The notes under the pieces are model-generated. The model worked only from the letters and a program-made list of their open reading frames with translations. It was not told the DNA's origin and made no database searches. A stretch of DNA of 64,000 nucleotides from Morinoia aosen (taxonomy: Eukaryota > Arthropoda > Malacostraca > Amphipoda > Talitridae), in assembly GCA_030386875.1 (NCBI GenBank), contig CM059563.1, positions 31,038,139 through 31,102,138 of the forward strand. The letters are read 5' to 3'. Of the stretch, positions 51,906 to 62,000 are shown piece after piece. A program made the position numbers and the translations under genes. Every line of letters begins with the position of its first letter. Positions within the stretch are counted from its first letter, which is position 1.

Positions 51906-53630
51906 AAGCCGGCAGTAAACTTTATACCCATCCTATGCTATTTCTGAGGCACTAAATACCAGCAGCGCTTAGTGGATGTCCTTCCTCTTGGGCCAATGTC
52001 TGGTGTAGAAGTGAGAAAAGGAACGAAATAAAAAGGAAAAAAACAGGAATGGAGTTTGATTCAACTGATGTAAGTAATTCATTTGATTATTTAGCATCAC
52101 CTGATTTTTTTTTCAGGATCCACACTTTTTTCCTCATATTGCTTTGGATTTTCTGATACCATATAGGGAAAATAATATTGTTACTTTTTTGTCTCAAAAC
52201 AACTGAAGAAAAATGATCAGTTATAATTTAAAAAAAAGTTGTAATAGAAAACATCGGTTATGATATTATTACTAAAAAAAATTAACTGCGTGAATATGTA
52301 TTTATAATGAAAAAGTAGTAAAACAGATTGCTTGACGAGAGTATATGTCGACATGGTCTCTTACAGCTACCTGTATCTAAAGCCCTGACTAGCTACGATT
52401 ACGTTGCTTCTGTGTGATGTGAATTAGGTAAGCAATTGGAAAAGAGCTATATTTATGTTTCATGTTAGATAACTTATGAAAATTACCTAAAAATACAAAA
52501 AACTAGCGACAACAACATATATTGATGTTACTAAATGTGGCAAATGAGATATTTTCCGCGCTATTTCACAGCAGTCAATGGCGATTTGTTTTAACTATCA
52601 TATACATTTTCAATTCCATACAAATTTGTGAAAACTTTTTTTGGTGACCTCATTGACATAATTCTTGAAAACCAGCTTGACAGTCAGCATCTTGAGACTA
52701 ATTTCAGCATTCAACTTTCAAATGAATGAAGAATTAATTGAAAAGGGCCATCTTCTAGCTTAAGTTAAAAATCAATAAGAATGCTATTTGTGACAACTGA
52801 TGAGTCACCCACGTAATGAAAATCCCAGTGACCACTGGTGTTCAGCAAGCAGTGAACATGTTAATTCCAGACGTAGATTTGTACGAGGTTCATCTCAGAG
52901 AATGTGAAGACATTTGAGTTCGTATGTTGATCGGCGAGTCCTCCCCCTACACCAGTGTAAACAGATTCAAGAGAGACGATAGCGCTGTTTGCCAGCATAC
53001 GTGGCTCGGGAATATATTCGCGCTTATGCCCTTTGAAAACAAACCAGCTTATGCCCTTTGAAAGATCAGATACGAAAACACGTGAGCTAATTCTCCCCCA
53101 CTTAGTATGCATATCTAAATTTATGAACTCTGAATTGCGTACCGCAGTATTTGGCTCTTCTCAAAAAAATTTATTACCTTTGAATGTCGCTTATCTATAT
53201 TTAATTGTTTAAATGATAATGCATGCGGCAATTACTGACGTAAAAATTGGTGAAATAAAGCAGTTACTACGATGATACTCTGGACGATTAAATTTCCTAT
53301 TTTGCTGAACTGAGCGAAATGTTCAACGAAGTAAACTGCTCAATTGCTCACTCTTCAAAAACTTTGTTATCCTACGAATTTTTGTACTTAAAATGCTTTA
53401 GAAGCCTATCGTGTTGTCCCACGACTATTTTGATTATTTTTTAACGTAATGAAATTAACCCTCTTTCAGTTAGTTGAAGAAATTATGATGTTCTTGTCGC
53501 AGGCTCTTCCATAAAAAGCTGAAGCGTCGATCTAAAACTATTTTATGATTCTCTGAGGTAATCCTTATTGATGCACGGTACTGCTGGGGTGAACGATAAG
53601 CTCTCGGGCCTCTTCTGTTCCCACAGCAAA
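51906..53630. other. Intergenic, nothing recognised
   Basis: AT-rich DNA. A 17-base string, GCTTATGCCCTTTGAAA, occurs twice, at 53022-53038 and 53047-53063. Confidence 0.4.
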
Positions 53631-55246
53631 TGGTGTGCACCGCGGTATACTGTGGTGTGCACCGCGGTATACTGTGGTGTGCACCGCGGTATACTGTGGT
53701 GTTCACCGCGGTATACTGTGGTGTGCACCGCGGTATACTGTGGTGTGCACCGCGGTATACTGTGGTGTGCACCGCGGTATACTGTGGTGTGCACCGCGGT
53801 ATACTGTGGTGTTCACCGCGGTATACTGTGGTGTGCAGCGCGGTATACTGTGGTGTGCACCGCGGTATACTGTGGTGTGCACCGCGGTATACTGTGGTGT
53901 GCACCGCGGTATACTGTGGTGTTCACCGCGGTATACTGTGGTGTGCACCGCGGTATACTGCGGTGTGCACCGCGATATACTGTGGTGTGCACCGCGGAAT
54001 ACTGTGGTGTGCACCGCGGTATACTGTGGTGTGCACCGAGGTATACTGTGATGTGCACCGCGGTGTACTGTGGTGTGCACCGCGGAATACTGTGGTGTGC
54101 ACCGCGGTATACTGTGGTGTGCACCGCGGTATACTGTGGTGTGCACCGCGGTATACTGTGGTGTGCACCGCGGTATACTGTGGTGTGCACCGCGGTATAC
54201 TGTGGTGTGCACCGCGATATACTGGGGTGTGCACCACGGTATACAGTGGTGTGCACCGCGGTATACTGTGGTGTGCACCGCGGTATACTGTGGTGTGCAC
54301 CGCGGTATACTGGGGTGTGCACCGCGGTATACTGTGGTGTGCACCGCGGTATACTGTGGTGTGCACCGCGGTATACTGGGGTGTGCACCGCGGTATACTG
54401 GGGTGTGCACCGCGGTATACTGGGGTGTGCACCGCGGTATACTTTGGTGTGCACCGCCGTATACTGGGGTGTGCACCGCGGTATACTGTAGTGTGCACCG
54501 CGGTATACTGTGGTGTGCACCGCGATATACTGGGGTGTGCACCATGGTATACTGTAGTGTGCACCGCGGTATACTGGGGTGTGCACCGCGGTATACTGTG
54601 GTGTGCACCGCGGTATACTGGGGTGTGTACCGCGGTATACTGGGGTGTGCACCGCGGTATACTGAGGTATGCACCGCGGTATACTGTGGTGTACACCGCA
54701 GTATACTGTGGTGTGCAGCGCGGTATACTGTGGTGTGCACCGCGGTATACTGTGGTGTGCACCGCGGTATACTGGTGTGTGCACCACGGTATACTGTGGT
54801 GTGCACCGCGGTATACTGTGGTGTGCACCGAGGTATACTGTGGTGTGCACCGAGGTATACTGTGGTGTGCACCGCGGTATACTGTGGTGTGCACCGCGGT
54901 ATACTGTGGTGTGCACCGCGGTGTACTGTGGTGAGCACCGCGGTATACTGGGGTGTGCACCGCGGTATATTGGGGTGTGCACCGCGGTATACTGGGGTGT
55001 GCACCGCGGTATACTTTGGTGTGCACCGCGGTATACTGGGGTGTGCACCGCGGTATACTGTGATGTGCACCGCGGTATACTGGGGTGTGCACCGCGGTAT
55101 ACTGTGGTGTGCACCGCGATAAACTGGAGTGAGCACCGCGGTATACTGTGATGTGCACCGCGGTATACTGGGGTGTGCACCGCGGTATACTGTGGTGTGC
55201 ACCGCGGTATACTGGGGTGTGCACCGCGGTATACTGGGGTGTGCAC
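53631..55246. repeat. 22-bp satellite array, about 73 copies
   Basis: The 22-base unit is TGGTGTGCACCGCGG followed by TATACTG. It repeats from 53631 to 55246 with point changes only. It carries three palindromic hexamers in a row (GTGCAC, CCGCGG, GTATAC) and two CpG. As 22 is not a multiple of three, every frame cycles through all three phases of the unit; none of the six contains a stop, giving spurious frames of up to 519 codons. The peptides they predict (such as VHRGILWCAPRYTVVCTAVY on the plus strand) are by-products, not proteins. The unit variant with CTGTGG predominates on the left, CTGGGG becomes common after about 54,300. Confidence 0.97.
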
Positions 55247-56024
55247 TTCTGAAATGTAGCATCTTATTTTCTGGTTATCCTCGCCTCTTCACTTCACACT
55301 TGGTGCCAATGCTTTTATAGTTTTTTCAATCATAACATTAGCACGTTTCATTATAACATCTGAATTTTGACATTGTGTAGGACATTACAAATCTATTGTT
55401 TCGCTTGTGAATTACCGCGAAGTCTTCATAATTGGTCATAGCAAGGGCATGAAAAATATTTTCCATCGCAACCTATTTTGTTGTGTCTGTTTGCATTATG
55501 ATTTACGCTTGTGTTCTGTCATAGTGTTCAAAGCGAGAAATACAAGCTCAGTTTCATAAAACATGGCCGTATTCCAAAGCTAATATTCCCTACAAAACAG
55601 GACCAATCTCTCTACGCTTGTATTTTTTCTCTCTTTCGAAGTCTTAAAAAACTGTCCTGGTCCCACTCCTAGTTAGGTGAAAACTTTGTTTTAGCGTCGA
55701 ACGCTCTGCGATAGGACGAGGAGTGCGTGCCGCACCGCCACTTGAACTCTAACGTAGGCTTCCCTTTGGACGGGTTTCACTTGGCGCAACGGCCGCTTTG
55801 CATGCTCCACTCAGCCGAACTTGACATCTTTATGGATGGCCTTGTTGTGCCGCAAGAGGACGCGTCGTGCCGGTCGCGACTTGGCTCTTGTTTTGGCCGC
55901 TCGCTACGACCGTGCTACCGATCCCTCGCATTTGCCGTCATGTCTCCTTGAAAGAAGTGTCCCAGGCGTCCTCCGCCTTCCTCAGCCTTTTTTAGTCTGC
56001 CTAGTTACAGAAATACATTCCTCG
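55247..56024. other. Intergenic, nothing recognised
   Basis: AT-rich, then GC-richer from 55,690 to 55,980. Two plus-strand frames overlap there (74 and 113 codons), the longer running into the 18-bp repeat. Neither is recognised. Confidence 0.35.
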
Positions 56025-56165
56025 GTAGATAGACATCACGCTGTGGATAGGCATCACTCAGTGGATAGACATCGCACAGGAGTTAGACACCGCTCAGTGG
56101 ATAGACATCACTCGCTCATCACTCAGAAAGACATCGCACAGGAGTCAAGTATCACGCAGTAGAAA
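56025..56165. repeat. Degenerate 18-bp tandem repeat
   Basis: The unit GTGGATAGACATCACTCA starts at 56025, 56043, 56061, 56079 and 56097, then continues with an indel to about 56,165. One plus-strand frame reads VDRHHS-type hexapeptides across it. Divergence between copies is about 10-30%, so it is older than the 22- and 27-bp arrays. Confidence 0.85.
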
Positions 56166-56787
56166 GCGTAACAGAGCGTCTGCTAGTGTAATTTAGCAGG
56201 GAAGATTAAAGCTAAAAAACTTGGTTTTGTAGGTCTGGAGGTAGCTGCACTTTATGGGCATCATGTCAGTTGAAAGAACTGATGGCATTTGGCAAGTCAT
56301 ACGTGATTTCTATGCTGTCGTAAAAAATGAACTTAATTGAGTGCGGTTTTAATTTGAATTGTTCACCTTTGATTTATCGGTCTTTAATGGTATGTAAACT
56401 TCAACTTCCAGAATTTTTAACATACTAGTTTGACTAACTTAATATTTTAGACCAGCAAATTTAATCTGCCTACTCATACAAGGAGCTTGCTTTCCAAAAG
56501 AGCTAATAAAAATTCGGACACAGCTGTGTATGCAGCGTCACTCAGTTTCCGTATAGCAGTGGGCATACGTAAAAATATCACCTCGTTGCAAGACTGTTTC
56601 ATTGCTTCATAACGTTATTCATATGAGTAACAATATATACAAGCAGGACCCGCGGAAATTCGACAAACAATGCCATCGTTACGCTAGGTGGACCCGTGAA
56701 AAAATTTCGGTCAACATTACCTTACCAATTCCGACACAACATATTCTAACCTAACCTAGCATATCCTAACCGAACCGATCCTGATAT

Positions 56788-56980
56788 GTCGTACAATATT
56801 ATTGTACGACTTGTACCATTTAAAAGTTAACATATATAATTATATATTTTACAATATTGCTTATATGATCAAATATATCGTTGTTATATATGATTGAATT
56901 TTAGGAGGCCTAAAATTTGACTACTTCTGTGTTTATACGACTTGACTTGAACATGAACTATCTAACCTTATATTAGATAG
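56788..56980. repeat. Cluster of perfect inverted repeats
   Basis: There are three hairpins in 193 bases. GTCGTACAAT / ATTGTACGAC lies at 56788-56810 with an ATT spacer. ATATATAATTATATAT at 56832-56847 has no spacer. CTATCTAA / TTAGATAG lies at 56958-56980 with a 7-base spacer. The first is not simply AT-rich and is unlikely by chance. The cluster lies about 700 bases beyond the end of the Cys-rich frame. Confidence 0.7.
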
Positions 56981-57316
56981 CTCACATTTATTGATGAAGA
57001 CATACAGCGCATTTTTGACTGTACGTCACCTGTGATACTGTTGTGATAGCTAGCCGTTTTACACACCGCATTTTTCCAGTCACAAATGCTTAACCCCTAG
57101 AGCAATTTGTTTTCAATTGAAATATTAAATGCTCTCTTTTAAACACGTACCAAAATTAAGGTAAATCGAAAGAACGCATTATACGCATTAATTACTCAAG
57201 TGAAAAAAAAGAGCCTAAAAATAGCCCCATATTTTGAGCAGCCCCCAATACTGCAATAACGAACCGTTATATTCTCGAGCGTTTATTTGCGACAAATGTT
57301 GACGTGACTATATTAC

Positions 57317-57335
57317 ATATATATATATATATATA
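57317..57335. repeat. (AT)n microsatellite
   Basis: Nineteen bases of alternating A and T. Confidence 0.9.
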
Positions 57336-57603
57336 ACTGTTACACCCATGCCGTCAACAATTACGGAATTATTTACAGATCCGGTAGCATCAGCTCATCA
57401 AACAATGCACATGAGTCAAAAATATTTTTTTTTTGTGCGCTAACGATTCAGATACTGACACGAAATTTCGTTCTGTAATGTGCATGTTACCTGAGAGCAC
57501 GCAAAGCATTTACTTCTGTTGGTGATGTGACGATACTCATGTGTGAGGATTCATATTTTCGGAAAATACGGGATGATAAAAACTCCCAGTAATAGATGTA
57601 TTA

Positions 57604-57609
57604 TTTATT
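57604..57609 (-). promoter_or_regulatory. Polyadenylation signal AATAAA for the Cys-rich frame
   Basis: AATAAA on the minus strand, 60 bases beyond the TGA at 57669-57671. Position and strand suit a 3' end for the Cys-rich locus, though this hexamer is frequent in AT-rich DNA. Confidence 0.35.
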
Positions 57610-57668
57610 TTCACTCACATATCATCGGCATGAAGATAAGGAACAGCTAATCGTAATTAGATATTTTC

Positions 57669-59051
57669 TCAGTTCCGGCACTCGCTTCTGTGAGACTCGT
57701 CATCGTCAATTTTGAAGAAATTGAATTACTTGCAGATGAAGCCACAGTCCCCTGGGGAATCTGTACTTTCAGTTGTCTTAGTAGAGGTCGAGCACTGGCC
57801 ACAGTCGAAGGATGGCGCAGAAGTTCCACACTGAGAAGAGCAGGTCGGCGCTTCGCATTCGCTGGTGCTGGTGCTGGAGGTGTCCGACGAGCTGCACTGC
57901 GGCAGCGAGCACCTGCAGCAGCTCCTGGGGTAGCCGCAGCGGCAGAGCGAGCGCAACTTCGTGTTGCTGCGACTGCTGGCTCCCGAGCTCGTACTGCACG
58001 ACGACTTGCACTTGCGACGGCTTTCGCTTGGCGTTGCACATTGGTCACAAGAGTCCAAGACCAAGAGTTTTTCACTACTGCTAGTCGTATCTGTACAAGT
58101 GTAGCTTTTTGATCCTCCCGTTGAAGTGCACGACGCCTCTACACATTAACATTTAAGCTTCTTCGGCAAACAGCACTTTGCCTTGTTGCTCAAACACTGT
58201 TTTTGTGCAGCGCATTTTAAAGCTATCGTGCATTGCGATGGACATCCTGAACTTGAACAATCGCTGGAATATCGAGAAAGTTGACCACACTTCTTGCACA
58301 GGGAACTTGATGTCGTACATTTATTCAGAGGGGCGCTTTCGGATTCGTCAATGGTGCATTTCGAGGAACACAATGACGAAGCGGATTAGGCCAGTCCTTG
58401 GAAAGCACATGCAGATAGGACAGCGCACGAGGAGTCTTCGGTCGTAGAACACTCAGTCTTACCAGCGCTTGCAACTTTTTCTGTGTTATAGGAACAGGAA
58501 GGGTTCCGTTTGTTTGTGAATTTACCGTCAGACCTTTTAGTTGCGACTGAACAAGATGTTAGATTGTCTTACCGGAAGACTTTTTGAGCTTCACGCTCAG
58601 AGGCTTTCACAAGATTGCTAATCCGATCGTTGATGCTCTCTTCCCCTCTGTCGGACGATTCACAGTCAGAACGATTATCTGAAGGTTCAACAGCTTTTTT
58701 GTGACAACTCAATTTCACAGACTGGTCTGGGCAGCAACACCCCATTGCACAAGTGAAGTTGTAATTACACTGAGGTACGGCTTCCTCTTCACACTTCTTT
58801 ACAGTGGTGCACGCTTGGCTTACGTTCCTTTGAAAAACTTTTAGAAGCTTCGACTTCACGTTTTTACTTTATTTCACTTCCTTCTGTGCACATGAACTGC
58901 ACACGTTATTTTCATTTGAACTTGAAGTGCTGCAAGTGCTTTCTTCGTATCTTTTCTGACATTAGCAACAAGTTTTCAACGCCTTAATTTCATTGGTGCT
59001 TGAACTCGTACTTGTAGAGGTCTTACATTTACCTTTAAAGGCCTTTTCCAT
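57669..59051 (-). CDS. Cys/Ser-rich protein frame with six in-frame TAA codons
   Basis: From ATG at 59049-59051 (context GGAAAATGG; TAG codons lie in frame upstream) one frame runs 460 codons to TGA at 57669-57671. About 55 of 454 sense residues are Cys, and Ser, Thr and Lys are abundant, as in CKTSTSTSSST near the start, GCCCPDQS at codons 104-111 and CRCGYPRSCCRC in the last third. TAA lies in frame at codons 30, 61, 161, 222, 302 and 442 (58962, 58869, 58569, 58386, 58146, 57726). There is no TAG, TGA or frameshift inside, and composition is the same on both sides of every TAA. No signal peptide or membrane segment is visible, and I recognise no family; Cys spacing is irregular, unlike metallothioneins. 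GC content rises sharply below about 58,040. It may be a recoded or readthrough gene, a young pseudogene, or a spliced gene whose introns mimic coding sequence. Confidence 0.5.
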
Positions 59052-62000
59052 TTTCCTTAGGCTTCGTGTTATCTAGTAACAGAACTAAAGTTTAGTATTT
59101 CTTCTCAGCTTTAAAAATTTGGTTTTCGAGCGTGGCTTTGTACTCCTGCGTAAACATGATACCAATTCCGAATTTCTATCGATAAATTACCGAATTAAGA
59201 AAAAGGCGTTCCACGAGAACGAATTATTTATAATCATCATACAATGTGCAAAAAATAGTGTTAGTTTTGGATCTTTCTACAAGTTAAGAAATGATAATAG
59301 CTTCAGAGGTTTCAATTTTTACCGTCGTCTGGTCAAACATTGGAAGAGTGCCGTCGTGAAGTACACTGAGCAGAACGATCGCAACCAAAAATTTGGAGCA
59401 ATAAGCTGCTCTGGCACATTTGCTCTGCATTACTGTTTCCTTCGTTGTAAAAAATTTTGGTTAAGACTTTTACGAGCATTCTGTCCTGACTTTCATTATT
59501 TTACCTTCATGTTTTGCCACAGTAATGCATCTAAAAATTTAAATATGAAGTAAAATTACACTTCCTCAGTTACACGGTATAGTATTTCCGTAAGCGTTTT
59601 ATCTGTTGAGGATAATGATATTTGCTCGCGTTTTGTGGCCAACTTTGAACTATCAATTTGCTTTATGAATGACAAATGTACTAACTGCAGAATTTACATG
59701 CGTTTGTCAAAATTTATGATGCTAAAGGATTCCTGATTAGCTGTAGGGCCTGGCACTGCATCGATGCTAATGCATGGGTAAAATGATATGGTTTACAGGT
59801 GTCATTGCTCATTTCTGTTAATATACCCAATCGTTTTTGCGCGTCGTCCTCGAGAGCCTATATTTACGTACGCACGATAGTCTGCTATTTGGTCTGGCTC
59901 CATGGCCGCCACATCTCCTTGACTCCAACTATGCACTCTCGGCCGAGGAACATTTACCATTAATTTCGTAAAGTTCTGGACCAATCTATCTGACTGGCAG
60001 TGGCGTGATCAGTTTGGGTACGGTGCACTTATAGTTGCCCGTATTCTAACTTTTGGCAGTCACTTTCTAGTCACTCACCTACCAAGTTTTTATGATAATG
60101 GAACGTACTCATCAAAAACTATTGCATTTAAAACTACTTTACTTTAGATTATAGATACGTGTAAGGAGTGATGAATATGTACTAACATGAGAAAACACAC
60201 GAATAGTCCTGTGTTTTACCTAACTTTTTATGAATAATAAAGTATTTCATTTGAGCAAAACATACCGTGACTCCCAAGCTCCTACACCTGCCTCAAATGT
60301 GTAGGAAACTTTCATTTTCGTAAAAAAATATTTTTCAATTTTTTATCCATCAATGGAAGGGAACTGAAGAAATGATGAATAATCTGTAAATATTTTTGTA
60401 AATAATTCCTCTGTTCTCTACTTGTTTCTTCAGCCGAAACCATGTGATGTTTTAGCTACAGTAAAAGCATTCTTTTTCTTCTAGGTGGTTTCTCTTTTGA
60501 AATGATGTCTGCAGTGCGTACTAACTTCGAGCATTCAGTTACCACTAGTTCTTATTTTTGTGGTATTAAATAGCTTTAAATGCTGATATGTTAACTGTTT
60601 TAAATTCGTCGCTCTGATGCTTGACACCATCATTTACCTCGTCCATTGCTGCAGTAAGGCCTGCTGTTACGAGTTAAGTGAGGACCAAAATTTTCTAAAT
60701 ATATTTTCATCTTGTAACAAACGTTACTCTACCACGCCCGAGTGAATTCCATCATTCTTTACGGTACTGCTGTGGTAATCACTGGTTTTTGACCCATATT
60801 TTCATTCACATGCGCTTATTTTCCCTTTGTAGGTGCGAGCTTCTTTCATCAAGGGGTTTTATCAGGTCAATTCTACGCGCTGTGCGGCGCCCTAGTGCCT
60901 GCGTAGAAGAGTTTATAGCTTCGAATTGTTACTTGGCAGACCGACTCGACGATCGCCCATCAGGCGTCCTGTAATTTTGGATGCTGCTACAATTACGTCC
61001 TTTTGTAGAAAGCCTGATGGACCGCGTGTGATGACAGCGGGCGCACGCAACTCCGCCTCGCTTGCCTGTGCCACTCCGGGCTGCTTGCCTGGAAACTGGA
61101 CTTCAGAATCGGAGCACAGCTTCTGCCTCGACTGCTGACCCTTGGCTGCTCGGTTCAGGATCCTCAACTCTACACGAGTGCAGGAAGTGCATTGCGCATT
61201 ATTATTCAACTGATTATATTTGCAGATATGAGAAGAAAATCAATTTTGCTGGCTTTAACATAAGGTTCCGTGTATGAGGGTGCTGATTCAGGTCTTCACC
61301 TTGACAATCCTTAAGGAAATTTTAACCTCTAAATTCATATACAAATTTGTACAGGACTCGTCCTAGGCTCCCCTGTTGACCAAATGTAACGAAACACTGT
61401 GTAAGATTCACGAAGGTTATTCCCATTAAGATGACGTTTGGTGTTTACTTTCCGCAGACAAAACTTCATTGTTGAAGGCAGAGTATGTACAAGTCCGAAA
61501 AGTTTATCGTTTTTGTTTACTTTGAGATTTCGATTCATTCGAAGTTAATACGCAGTTCGACTGTCTATTGTTTGCGCGACAGGAAATGCCTGTAGGGTTC
61601 AAGCTGCATAAGGCCATTGTAGGGCCGCTAAACCACTCTTAAGACATGTGTCCTCCATGAACTTATTGAAAACTTTGTACGTGCAGTGCAGTACCAACGC
61701 TCAAATGGCAGCTCCAGGTATTAGATTCATGCCCTGAACACTATTGTGTTCCAACATACTGTGGTCTCTGAAATTACAAATTCATCGGATGTAAATGACT
61801 TTGAAGTTCTGTGCTTCTTTTACTAATTTTTTAAGCTACCAAATTCTTCCAAAATGCGATGTGTCATTGCGTGCAAATTTGAAATAATTTCATAGCCCCA
61901 TTTTCCATTTTTGCTCCAGGTAGCACATTCAACTTGAGCTCCAGCTCTCATGCCCCTAAACTTGCACCGCGTTGGCAGCATCTTTAGAAAGACCAAATCT

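Noticed and set aside
53703-55262. Open frame of 519 codons on the minus strand
   Set aside because: It lies within the 22-bp array, which is open in all six frames. The peptide is a frame-cycled repeat and has no unique start region.
56748-56770. CCTAACCTAAC-like string resembling arthropod telomere repeats
   Set aside because: Only two to three imperfect units, too few for a telomeric tract.
57610-57640. HADDM string on the minus strand resembling a reverse-transcriptase YADD motif
   Set aside because: No flanking reverse-transcriptase motifs and stops on both sides; a chance match.
57690-58112. 140-codon Ala/Arg-rich frame on the plus strand
   Set aside because: It is the antisense of the GC-rich part of the Cys-rich frame and looks like a compositional shadow.
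59119-59553. 144-codon plus-strand frame
   Set aside because: Low-complexity, Lys/Phe-rich translation of AT-rich DNA without recognisable motifs. Length is near the chance maximum for this window.
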